A stretch of 64,000 bases of DNA from Cladopsammia gracilis (lineage: Eukaryota > Cnidaria > Anthozoa > Scleractinia > Dendrophylliidae): positions 1 to 64,000 of the forward strand of contig JAJGOT010000909.1 of NCBI GenBank assembly GCA_022457155.1, in the 5' to 3' direction. The notes under the pieces are model-generated. The model did not search any database. It saw only the letters and a list, made by a program, of their open reading frames with translations, and was not told the origin of the DNA. The position numbers and the translations under genes are program-made. Positions 13,201 to 21,479 of the stretch are shown piece by piece (the stretch's first letter is position 1; each line of letters begins with the position of its first letter).

Positions 13201-15352
13201 AGACATGAACCAGTAAACCGCAAAATTTTTCATGATAGATTCTTTCTACTTACACAATGTAACGCGATACAGATCTAGACACCAAACACTTATAATTGAT
13301 ACCCCAATACAGCCTTAAACGGAAATGTCATAAGCTATAATTAAGAATATAACAAGAATATTTTCAGCCTAAAATCGGCAGAAAAATAGGAATATTCAGC
13401 ATGGGCCAGTAAAACAATATTCTTATAAAAAAGAAATAGTGTATTGAACATAACGCCTATCCTAGGGAGAATAACATAGCAGCATTCCGAGCACGCAAAA
13501 ACTAACTTGGATGCGACACACCTATTTCTGATAAAGAAACTAACTGATTGAAACGAATAACAGAAATAAAAACTAACTGGCTAAAACAAAGAATAGATGT
13601 GGTACTCACTTTGGTTTGCACACGCACCAAACTTGCCTTGATAAGAAGATGAATGCCAGTGTAGAGAGAAAAAAACGTGGCCCAATGCCGGGTAGTTGTT
13701 GACGCAGTAACGTCTACACTAGAACTGATCTACTGATAATATTTCTAACACAAAAAACGGACGTGTGTAAAACCTAGCGATTTTTAGCATTTCCCTAACG
13801 GACATAGCAGCTAGGGGCTGATCAACCACAGTGGGCTGAAAAAGAGTAAAACCTTGTTTGAAGTTGACAACTATTCGATAATATCTATGATGCAGTAACG
13901 TCTCGTAATAACTTGTTTCAAAACCAAAAAGCAACTAAGTCCGTTTAACATTTAGGGTGGTCGCTATTGTCGGTTAAAATTATAAAATCATATTTTATAT
14001 CATTACGTTATGCCACCTGGAGTAATGGGCATGGAGTGAGTGAGTGAGTGAGTGAGTGAGTGTGTTTTTCCGAATTCTGAATTCCGAATTCCGTATTCCG
14101 TATTCCCAATTTCACCATTCCAGCTTTTCCAAGCTACCAATCAGGCTTGGCTTGTAGCCAAGCAGCCCGACTTTCAGCGTTCTTTTTATGTAGTCACTAC
14201 TTGTGGAACTTACGATACATTTGTACAAGATTTATTTAGCATCAGATTACGATTTCTCGATACAAACACTGCATTTCGTGCCGAGTCTGCCCCATCTACT
14301 AAAATGGTGGATTTTTTAACCTTAAATGTGACCACATGCACCTGAAGACAAGCGTGACAGAAGATATCAGGTACCTGATCAGAACTATCAAAGTTCAAAT
14401 AACTATTCTACAGAGCTATTTCCGTATAAATACCCTGTGCGGATGTGGAGAGTTTGAATCCCCTTACATTATGTTCTAAAATGTTTTTAAACAGAAGAGA
14501 TGTGAAAGGAATTAACATACCTTGCGGTCCATCTTGCGACACTTTGATATAAGCACGCTGAATAGAATATAATCCGTCCTGGCATTCTTCCTCCGAGCGA
14601 ACAAATCCCGCTTTTACGCCATATTTAACGTTCTCGATGTACTGAATTAACGATTCGTTCAACTTTTTCAGGTGGTCGATTACAAAGTCCACATCGTCAA
14701 CAGTTTTGGGCTGTATTCCCCACGACTTGTAGGTAAAGTGAGCTTTGAGGTCGTAACCCACGCCACAAATGGGCTGCCAACAGAATTTATTTGGACCAAG
14801 CATCCAGTCGCCAGCATAGTAATTCTCATCGTAAGGAGCACCGAAGTTACTCTGCAGAAAGTGCTTCACCTGAGCTATCGCCTTTATTTCGCGCGGTTTT
14901 AGTTTGTTGCTATCCACTCTTTTCTCGAGGTGTTTTGCATCGTTAAACAGGCTTCGAGCTACGTTGGTCCTTTCACGGATAGCGTATGGATGCGCGTTGT
15001 ACGGACTGAAGTCTTGACGGATGGACGCTGGTGTAGAATCAGGATCGTAAACTGCGTTGTTGGGATTCATCTTGTAATAAGTGGATTTTACTTTCTTAAG
15101 AAACTCATCTAGTCCAACGCGGTTAGCTTCATCTGAATATTCACACGGTTGCGGTTTTGATTGCTCCATTTTTCCTTTCGGTGATTGATCGCTGCATATT
15201 TTCCCGGCTTTAGACATATTCGCTCCTCCAACCCCGACAAGGATAATTCCTACAAGGCAGAAGACTACAGCCGCAGCTATTGCGAGGTAAAGCGGCGTTT
15301 TGGAGGGCGGTTGCACCTCTTTTAAGACGTATTTTTTGTCCTCGATCTCCAT
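4211..15352 (-). CDS. DUF885-family type II membrane protein, putative metallopeptidase (five exons)
   Basis: Reconstructed coding exons are 15352-14521, 8377-7727, 7427-7171, 6702-6468 and 4635-4211. All introns are GT-AG (for example GTATGT, GTAAGT and GTAGTT donors) and phases match across junctions (1, 1, 0, 1). The joined frame is 2400 nt, giving 799 aa plus stop. Residues 1-20 are charged, and about 21-43 form one hydrophobic segment, so the protein is probably a single-pass type II membrane protein with an outward catalytic part. Several N-x-S/T sites (FNHS, SNIS, GNKT, INDT, ENES) fit a secretory location. The DUF885 hallmarks HEARPGHHTQ (about 571-580, end of exon 3) and EGWALYAE (about 610-617, exon 4) are intact. 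By analogy with gluzincins, the two His and the downstream Glu would bind zinc. DUF885 proteins have no well-established animal substrate, so peptidase activity is inferred. The start follows from the first Met before the membrane segment. No frameshift or stop was seen. Intron 1 is 6.1 kb and packed with repeats. Confidence 0.9.
4815..5040 (+). repeat. Dispersed ~210-bp repeat in intron 4 of the DUF885 gene
   Basis: This block (CTCGTTCACGTTTCAAGCAA, then TTTTTCTCAAAGGATTTGTA) recurs in the same orientation at about 8789-8996, in intron 1 of the same gene, at roughly 80% identity by eye. No target-site duplication was identified. It is probably a short non-autonomous element. Confidence 0.6.
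6115..6290 (-). repeat. Inverted copy of the dispersed repeat seen at 60-235
   Basis: It lies within the last intron of the DUF885 gene (6467-4636). On the minus strand it reads through GTGTGACCATTCAAATGAAA and the GCATGATATC/ACAAA segment that matches the plus-strand copies at 60-235 and 1437-1612. Confidence 0.5.
8789..8996 (+). repeat. Second copy of the ~210-bp intronic repeat
   Basis: Direct relative of 4815-5040, located just past the 5' splice side of exon 2 in intron 1. It shares TCTCGTTCACGTTTCAAGCA and the terminal AAATTTAG-GAAATAAGAAAT block. Confidence 0.6.
9815..10172 (+). repeat. Tandem ~165-bp repeat separated by G-runs
   Basis: A unit starting TCGATGAGTGGGCTTGGAAT and ending with a doubled TAGTAGTCCTAAA and a run of G is present twice in full (about 9818-9981 and 9982-10143). 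A third, cut-off copy starts at about 10145. The first two units differ at very few positions, so the amplification is recent. The G-runs (up to about 17-18 G) could form G-quadruplexes or be an assembly weak point. It lies in intron 1 of the DUF885 gene. Confidence 0.8.
10391..10741. mobile_element. 351-bp MITE-like element with ~50-bp terminal inverted repeats and an internal poly-G tract
   Basis: The left end AGGGACCGTCGACATATTCC is matched by the inverse complement at the right end (ATATGTCGACGGCCCCT). Pairing continues through the CTTAA-CGTCC segment for about 50 bp with a few mismatches. Inside are two G-rich tracts, a run of more than 25 G at 10452-10478 and a second at about 10663-10678. 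No ORF supports a transposase, so it is non-autonomous. The superfamily is not determined. Confidence 0.65.
11040..12567. mobile_element. Foldback element whose two ~0.5-kb arms both carry the decayed 5' end of the same gene
   Basis: The first ~540 bp and the last ~540 bp are inverted copies of each other. Each begins with AATTCACCTTTTCGGCGCTA and contains two CACGTGA-type palindromes. About 195 bp in, each arm has an ATG opening a degraded frame: MSKQKNKRDFNTINAAELK on plus from 11239, and a matching frame on minus from about 12369. The frames continue with interrupted protein-like sequence (EIASAVERM, SPPFGL, YKSFDDYRLF). Stops and frameshifts break both copies. The sequence resembles the N-terminal part of YqaJ/SWIM-type repetitive proteins common in coral genomes, from memory and unverified. 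It sits in intron 1 of the DUF885 gene. Confidence 0.7.
12887..13445. mobile_element. ~559-bp AT-rich MITE with ~28-bp terminal inverted repeats
   Basis: The left end AATACACTCTTTATTTTTTA is the imperfect inverse of the right end (TAAAAAAGAAATAGTGTATT). The motif AAGAATATTTT occurs repeatedly just inside both ends. There is no ORF of note. It is a non-autonomous DNA element in intron 1 of the DUF885 gene. Confidence 0.65.
14036..14062 (+). repeat. (GAGT)n microsatellite
   Basis: Six to seven uninterrupted GAGT units lie in intron 1 of the DUF885 gene, followed by short GAATTC/GAATTCCG repeats. Confidence 0.85.
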
Positions 15353-15454
15353 GTTGAACTACGACGTCCCCAACAGCGCCACAGCACAAATGTGATACTT
15401 TAAAATAACTATACATGCGTGACAAGTTAAATAAATAAAAGTAGAGTCAACTAT

Positions 15455-15640
15455 CTCATAGCGGCCACTTCTCGTAAGCGACCACCTCCCGTGAGCGACC
15501 ACTTTGTAAATAACCGTTTTGTTTCTCGGTCAAATACTGTTTCAAAAACTCTCTCGTAAGCGACCACTACTCAAATTTCTTAACTTTTTTGAAATTTGAC
15601 ATATTCTTTTGTTTTCTGTTTCCGGTAAGCGACTACCCGG
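15455..15640 (+). repeat. Degenerate minisatellite of CGTAAGCGACCAC units
   Basis: Variants of CGTAAGCGACCAC appear four times (CTCGTAAGCGACCAC, CCGTGAGCGACCAC, CTCGTAAGCGACCAC, CGGTAAGCGACTAC) at irregular spacing. They lie just upstream of the DUF885 start, so they may fall in its 5' flank. I see no clear TATA box for that gene. Confidence 0.65.
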
Positions 15641-15654
15641 CCGGCATGATCACG

Positions 15655-15860
15655 TATGATCGTAAGGGGCCGACCAAAGGAGGAATTTTTTGGGCCGACC
15701 AGTTGACTTTTGAGGGTGGGGGGTGATTTGGTTTGGGTAAGAATTTTTTTCCCAAACCTCTGGCGGTGGAATTTTTTTTCCTGACATGCAAGGGTGCGAA
15801 TTTTTTTTCAGCATTATACGCCATGTAAGATTTTTTTTAGTACAATTTTTTTCTTCACAA
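15655..15860 (+). repeat. Dispersed repeat with T8-T9 runs (copy 1)
   Basis: The sequence has evenly spaced poly-T runs of 7-9 bases, preceded by GGGGCCGACCA and a G-rich segment. An inverted relative at 21260-21465 ends with AAATGGTCGGCCCC and a long C-run. The ends therefore match as one dispersed family in opposite orientations. There is no coding potential. Confidence 0.6.
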
Positions 15861-16382
15861 TCAAGGATGTGTGGACATAAATGTAGGCGTGATTTGAATT
15901 TTCTTATATTCTCTTCAAACGTTATTTTTGAAGAAATAGTTCGAAGCAGCTCAGGCCTGTATCAATCCTAAGAAAATTTTGCCAAATTTTTATCACCTCG
16001 GCTGTTAGTTTTTTTGCACAAAAACATACACTTCAAACATATAATATTATAATATGATATGGCGTTCATTCAAAGTGACAAAAGCTTAATATTAAAGCCA
16101 GTCCTTAATTTATGCTCTTTTACCATTTAAAGTGGATTTCACCGAACAGAACAAATTATCAAGAAAAAGGAAATAAGTCTTTAAGTTTTCGCTTTGGACC
16201 TTTTTCGGGTTCATGATATGCTAGTCCAGTTAGTTGGCTATATGAAGGAGGTCAGCGTCAGTAAATGTTCCAAAGTTACGTTTGCGGTTATCATTTCGAC
16301 TGACAAATTCGCTAGCCTCAACAAGTCACACAGCATCAGTTCTTGTCTTGTGCGTATTTAAGATTGCAACATTGTTTAATCT

Positions 16383-16408
16383 AAAAAAAAAAAAAAAAAA
16401 AAAAAAAA
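16383..16408 (+). repeat. Poly-A tract
   Basis: About 26 consecutive A residues. It could be the tail of a plus-strand retroposed sequence, but I see no recognisable body upstream of it. Confidence 0.7.
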
Positions 16409-16568
16409 GAAAAACCTTTGAATGCAGAGGTCCACACGACGCAGAAATTAAACTTACTGGTAGTTGCCGGATCTTCCTTGTGAAAGATCTCGTGCCAGGC
16501 GTCACTTGAATGTGAAAATACAAAACTGAATGCAAGGCTGGCACTACGGCAAAGGGCAGATTTATTAA

Positions 16569-16797
16569 TGGCCAATATTTCGACTAATAGGCCATTTGCA
16601 CGATGACGTCATTTGACTACTACTACCAGAATTCATTTCGTTTATCCTTTCTTATTTAAATTTTGTAATCCCAGTGCGGTTTAAATAACAATAGCCCTAA
16701 TTTGCACTACAAAACAAAAAACTGAAGGATTGTGGTAGTAGTAGTCAAATGACGTCATCGTGCAAATGGCCTATTGTACTAGTCTTCCTCAGGGCCA
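16569..16797 (-). ncRNA. Hammerhead ribozyme motif of the Penelope-like element, split by a MITE
   Basis: Read on minus: stem I UGGCC (16797-16793), core CUGAGGA (16792-16786), the first half of stem II (GACUA), then a 188-bp insertion (16774-16587). After it come the second half of stem II (UAGUC), the core GAAA (16581-16578), a 2-bp stem III (AU/AU), an AUU cleavage triplet and stem I GGCCA (16573-16569). Stem I and stem II pair perfectly once the insertion is ignored. Type I hammerheads with very short stem III are established in Penelope-like elements. This one lies ~160 bp downstream of the reverse transcriptase ORF on the same strand. The insertion sits in the loop of stem II, so the RNA might still fold. 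Confidence 0.7.
16587..16774. mobile_element. 188-bp MITE inserted in the hammerhead stem-loop II
   Basis: The terminal inverted repeats are about 40 bp. They run ATAGGCCATTTGCACGATGA inward and continue with CGTCATTTGACTACTAC, with a near-perfect inverse at the right end. TA dinucleotides adjoin both ends, compatible with a TA target duplication, though the exact boundary is ambiguous by 1-3 bp. There is no ORF. Confidence 0.8.
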
Positions 16798-16952
16798 GGG
16801 CTATACTGAAAGAAAATATTGTAACGGCTCCTCAAATTTGAAAATTACATGGTTATAAATGATTGGCTAATACATGACATGTAGACAGCGCACTTGTAAA
16901 CATAAGATAAAAATAATATATGACATATATAGCGTATGATACAAAACTGTGT

Positions 16953-18515
16953 TCAGCGTTCGTTCCTTCGATTAATGCCTTGTGGTGACAAAGTGTTCCC
17001 TCTATGAATTAAAAAGGCCTCGCGTGCTTTTCGACGGGAAGCATTGATGGTAGGCTGCAGTTCAAGCGGGATGAGTCTCATGTCCGCGGAAGAGTGGCCT
17101 GGTAGGTTGAAATGTGTAGGGACCGCTGCTGTGGAGTTGGCGTGATGTGGGTTGTTTGTCCCTTGTCTGTGTTCTGTGAAGCGTTCACGAATCGTACGTT
17201 TGGTTTCCCCTATATATTGTTTTTTACATTTTTTACATTCTATCATATATGTAAGGTTACTAGAATTACAAGTTAAATGTTGTTTTATTTGTCTAATTTC
17301 CCCGGTGTTGCTAAAAGTATACGAAGTTCTACCATTGTCAATGTAAGAGCAGGTGAGACATCCATGAGTGGAGTTGCAGCGGAAAGTGCCAGAGGTGGGC
17401 TTTGGTGTCGTGTTGGTGTTTTTTAGTTTAGCTCTAACCAAAAGGTCGCGAAGGTTTGGTGAACGACGGTAAGCGATGAAAGGAACATCTTTGAATATTT
17501 TTTGCAGGTGATTTGTGGAATGGAGAATAGGTTGTTTCTTGTGAAGTATTTCTTTAATATTAGGTAGTGCTGGGTTATAGGTGATCGTGAACGGGACTGA
17601 GGATTTATCTTTATCCCGATTATGTTCCAGTAATGTCTCACTTCTGGGTATTTGTTGGGCTCTTGAGATTTGCTCTCTCACAAAACGTTGTTTGTAACCT
17701 CTTTTTATTAAATATGAAAGTAATTCTGCTGACCGACGCTCGAAGAATTCGTCTTTGGAACAAATCCGGCGTAAACGGAGGGCGAGGCTGTAGGGGATGG
17801 CTCTTTTTGTATGATAAGGATGACTTGAGGAGTGGAGTAAGTACTGGTGTTTATCTGTAGGCTTGCAAAAGAGGTCGGTTTCAATTTTTCCATTTTCGAG
17901 TAGAACATTGACATCCAGGAAAGGAATTGAAGATGTGGACCGTTCACTAGTGAATTTGATAGTGGGATGGATGTTGTTGAGGTATGTGATGAAGTTGTCT
18001 AGTTTTTCTTCTCCGTGTGTCCATACCATTAGAATGTCATCTATGTATCTGAGCCAGAGAAAGGGTTGGTCAGCGTAATCTTTTAGTGCTTTCCTTTCGA
18101 ATTCCCCCATAAAAATGTTAGCGTAAGCAGGTGCCATTCTAGTCCCCATTGCCGTACCATGTTGTTGTATAAAATGTTCGTTATTGAAAACAAAGTTGTT
18201 CATATTCAGAATCATTCTTAGAAGATCACAGATAGATTCAGAGGGGACGGTTTTGTCAGTTCGTTGGCTAAGAGCTATTCTACATGCGTCGATTCCTTCG
18301 TTTGCAGGGATGTTCGTGTATAGAGAAGAGACGTCAAGGGTGACAAGCATGGCATTGCTAGGGAGAACATTGATTTCTTTAAGTTTGTTCAGCAGGTGGG
18401 TGGTGTTCTTTACATAAGATGGGAGTGTCTGCACCAGAGGATTTAGATGAAAACTAAATGGGTCATCTGTTGGGTCATCTTTGCTCGCATTCCGTTTGCA
18501 ACGCCAATTGTCCAT
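16953..18515 (-). mobile_element. Penelope-like retroelement ORF: reverse transcriptase plus GIY-YIG endonuclease, 5'-truncated
   Basis: This open frame of 520 codons has RT palm motif A at about 57-70 (LVTLDVSSLYTNIP, Asp61), the GTAMGTRMAPAYANIFM block at about 120-136 and the catalytic YIDD at 157-160. A linker follows, then a C-terminal GIY-YIG domain (YMIECKKCKKQYIG at about 423-436, then R and H residues of TIRERFTEH). RT followed by GIY-YIG defines endonuclease-positive Penelope-like elements. An in-frame stop lies just upstream, and the expected N-terminal fingers motifs are missing. The first ~20 residues look unrelated to the family, and an (AAT)n tract begins about 60 bp further upstream. 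It is therefore a truncated copy, with no disabling stop inside the retained part. A hammerhead motif lies downstream at 16797-16569. Confidence 0.9.
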
Positions 18516-18574
18516 CCATGGATGGAAACGAAACTTCGGTCGCTAACTCAGTTCTGATCGTCTACAGTCAAAGA

Positions 18575-18590
18575 ACAATAATAATAATAA

Positions 18591-18642
<52 letters not shown>
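18575..18642 (+). repeat. (AAT)n microsatellite
   Basis: A run of roughly 20 AAT/ATA units abuts the truncated 5' side of the Penelope-like element and runs into ACATTTATTTAAACACG. It may be the junction at which another retroposed sequence ends. Confidence 0.85.
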
Positions 18643-18643
<1 letters not shown>

Positions 18644-19292
18644 TTTATTTAAACACGATAAAAATTGCAGCAGAGCTGATGTGGTCGTGTATTAAAATAC
18701 TAAGAATTAAGATAACAGATGTATAAAAAATAACGTGAACGCTTAGAGACATGTTGAATTTGATCGAAACACTCTGAGAATAGAGAAGTAGAAATGGATG
18801 CGATTTCAAAACACGTGATACTACAGAAACATGGGATAACAGAAAATTCGCGTAATGCTTTTATTATTATATTAATACCTATTAATCATTATGCGAATTT
18901 CCTGTTGTCCCATTTTATCAGTGTTATGAAATAATAGTTGCATTATAACTGTTTACTTAACACAGTTCTGTCATAGTCGGCATTAATGTGGTCATTGTAA
19001 ATGTTGTTGAGCGAACCCCAAAAAATTGGGTTTGCTTTTAACACAAAGATTACAAGTACTTTTCTTAATGCAAAAAAAAAAACCCGGCAAAATTATTGGT
19101 GGAGCTATAGCCCACCCAGTCTCATAGCTACGCGGTCGCCCTTAAGATTTCGGTCTCAACTGCTGCCAGGAAAATGTTGGCAAAAGCCACTGAATTTTCG
19201 TTTCCATAGTGGTACCATGTGTAAAATCACGTACTTTGATTTACAAGTGTACAGAAGGTGCCAAACAAATTTCAATGCATTGGCATGAAAAG

Positions 19293-20292
19293 TAGGCCTG
19301 AATAGATTGTGCTTAGCAACGTACTTTTGAGCAACTTCTGTATTTTTGAGCAACTTTTTGTACTGCAAGCAACCTAGAGCAACTTGTGCCTTCCTCAGTA
19401 ACTTTTGTGCAACAAATAATGATAAAACACCCAAATTATCGCAAATGTTTCTAATAATTGAAACTGGTCGACAATAAGAATGCTGTGGACGTGTATATAT
19501 ATCTTATTAACCAAGCGCGAGGGCCGTACTGGGAGAATATCGGCCCGAAGTCTTGACAGTACAAACCGAGTGCAGCGAGGTCCGTACAGAAAAGACCTAG
19601 GGCCGATGTTCTCCCAGTACGGTCCCGAGCAAGCTTGGTTGATAAGAGATTTATTACACGACTCCTGCCGGCGGGAGGATCGTGCGGGATCATGCGGGAC
19701 AATGCCGGTCCAATACTTAGAGAATATTGGACCGGCTATCGAGCATTCTGATTGGTTGATTTTAGTTATTGGTCCTCTGACTGTCTTAGTCGTGTAATAA
19801 TGAATAGTATTGACCCTGCAAATGATTAACATTCCTTTGCTTTCTACTTCCCGTGCATGAATTGATGTGCGCCCATGAACTGGACAGCAGCTATCTATTT
19901 AATATCGCCTGCGAATTATCCAGTGATTAGCCGGTTGTTCACTCCAACACAGAGGATTACCTTGAGGCTTCAGTCATGATTAGATACAACAACGCAAAGA
20001 GGCTGTAAACTTCATATGGTCAATATCATGAGATTTACTCATTAGAAACTACTTTACTTCATTAGAAAGTACTACTATTGGTAGTTATGTTGAAATTTAA
20101 GATTATATTGAATTAAACATCCAACATTTCCATGTTTTAAGTTGTTATCTAGAATAAAATGGCTTGCCAAGGTGAGCAACTTTTTCAAATTTTGGTGGCA
20201 ACTTTTTCAATTTTTGGCAACTTTTGAGCAACTTTTAGCCTTTTTTTGAAGCAACTTTGGCTGGATTTGCTAGCACAATCTATTCAGGCCTA
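19293..20292. mobile_element. Exactly 1000-bp non-autonomous hAT-type element with 8-bp target-site duplication
   Basis: ATGAAAAG occurs immediately outside both ends (19285-19292 and 20293-20300). The termini are inverted repeats (TAGGCCTGAATAGATTGTGC at the left, its complement at the right, about 25 bp). Many copies of GAGCAACTT/GCAACTTTT lie just inside both ends, like the subterminal transposase-binding repeats of hAT elements. An 8-bp duplication is the hAT signature. No transposase is present. A palindromic sequence (19498-19652) is nested inside. Confidence 0.9.
19498..19652. repeat. Palindromic sequence nested in the hAT-type element
   Basis: The left arm (CTTATTAACCAAGC, then GGGCCGTACTGGGAGAA) pairs with the right arm (TTCTCCCAGTACGGTCCCGAG, then AAGCTTGGTTGATAAG). 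Further short palindromes (GGTCCAATA / TATTGGACC) follow to about 19740. It is probably a MITE that jumped into the larger element. Confidence 0.7.
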
Positions 20293-20393
20293 ATGAAAAG
20301 ACATAAACGACAACTGCAAGGCTGATCCGACTACGTAAAAAGGTAGATTTTGCAAGACACCAATGCGACAGAAACCGATAAAGCAGGGTAGCA

Positions 20394-20440
20394 ACCGCGG
20401 ACAGCTGTTTCGCCCTTGTATTGGGGCTCGTCAGCGCGGT
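20394..20440 (-). ncRNA. Type I hammerhead ribozyme (left arm)
   Basis: Minus-strand order is stem I ACCGCG (20440-20435), core CUGACGA (20434-20428), and stem II GCCC/GGGC with loop CAAUACAA. Then come core GAA, a palindromic 4-bp stem III ACAG/CUGU, cleavage triplet GUC (after 20400) and stem I CGCGGU (20399-20394). All three stems pair without mismatch and every invariant core base is present. The loopless stem III is the form known in Penelope-like elements and retrozymes, where two RNAs can pair to cut each other. Activity is predicted, not shown. Confidence 0.9.
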
Positions 20441-21032
20441 GTAGCTTGTAACAGACTAAGAACAACTACAAGAAAGCAGTCGTAAATAGATTGCACAATG
20501 ACCCGTACACAATATCAAGTTCCGTACCTTGGAACCAACTTGTCACCCGCATCACGCGTGCCACATCACGTGAACAAGCCATCCCAAGATGTCACAATGG
20601 TGTCTCGCAAAAACTGAATGTACATGGCAAGCCAATGTGAACATTCAAACGCATGGACAATACCATGCTGAAAAATTAAAGAGCCAGCATATCGGATCAA
20701 TAAATGACCTACGGTACCAAAAAAAAAATATATAAAATAAATATTTTTTTGGGGACCATAGGTCATTTATTGATCCGATATGCTGGCTCTTTTTCAGCAT
20801 GGTTTTGTCCATGCGTTTGATTGTTCACATTGGCTTGCCATGTACATTCAGTTTTTGCGAGACACCATTGTGACATCTTGGGACGGCTTGTTCCCCGCAA
20901 CACGTGATGTGGCACGCGTGATGCGGGTGACAAGTTGGTTCCAAGGTACGGAACTTGATATTGTGTACGGGTCATTGTGCAATCTATTTACGACTACTTT
21001 CTTGTAGTTGTTCTTAGTTTGTTACAAGCTAC

Positions 21033-21079
21033 ACCGCGCTGACGAGCCCCAATACAAGGGCGAAACAGCTGTCCGCAGT
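21033..21079 (+). ncRNA. Type I hammerhead ribozyme (right arm)
   Basis: Same architecture on plus: ACCGCG (21033-21038), CUGACGA (21039-21045), stem II GCCC/GGGC, GAA, stem III ACAG/CUGU, GUC (21071-21073), CGCAGU (21074-21079). Stem I has one C-A mismatch relative to the left arm; everything else is intact. Confidence 0.85.
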
Positions 21080-21259
21080 TGCTACCCTGCATTATCGGTT
21101 TCTGTCGCATTGGTGTCTCGCAAAATCTACCTTTTTACGTAATCGGATCAGCCTTGCAGTTTGTCGTTTATGTTTGTTCATTTTTTGGCTGATTAGGTCT
21201 TTCGTAGATCCTACGTATCGTTTACAGCATTATCGTTTGCGGTCCTTTGCAGATTTTAG

Positions 21260-21465
21260 TTCTAATGAAAAGACCTTGGTTGGATTTTTTTTTTCTTGCT
21301 CAAGATCAGTGTAGGAATTTTTTTTCCCGAGGTATTTCCTTGCAAGATTTTTTTCCCCTTACAATGAGTCTGCAGGATATTTTTTTTCTGGCTGAAATCA
21401 CCCAGCTCCCCCCCCCCCCCCCCCCCCCCCCCTTCAAAAGTCAAATGGTCGGCCCCTAAGAAAAT
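21260..21465 (-). repeat. Dispersed repeat with T-runs and a long C-run (inverted copy)
   Basis: It contains GGTCGGCCCC next to a C-run of more than 20 bases and spaced T8-T9 runs. It is related in inverted orientation to 15655-15860. Confidence 0.55.
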
Positions 21466-21479
21466 CATTACTCGAATGT

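Larger units (their letters stand above)
20301..21171. mobile_element. ~870-bp palindrome of Penelope/retrozyme-type sequence with a hammerhead in each arm
   Basis: Two arms of about 420-435 bp are inverted copies of each other around a short A/T centre (about 20720-20752). Arms start with ACATAAACGACAACTGCAAG and carry GGCTGATCCGAC, a segment typical of the ends of the retroelements in this window (compare 23058 and 23505). Each arm contains a hammerhead ribozyme. Arms match at roughly 95% by eye. Such head-to-head arrangements are known for Penelope-like elements. No ORF is retained. Confidence 0.8.

Noticed and set aside
17152..18652. Several plus-strand frames within 17.1-18.7 kb
   Set aside because: They are shadows of the minus-strand Penelope-like ORF, and one runs into the AAT repeat giving poly-Ile.
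20301..21171. The large palindrome as an assembly inversion artefact
   Set aside because: The arms differ at scattered positions and other similar foldbacks of the same families occur in the window. It is therefore treated as real, though long reads would settle it.
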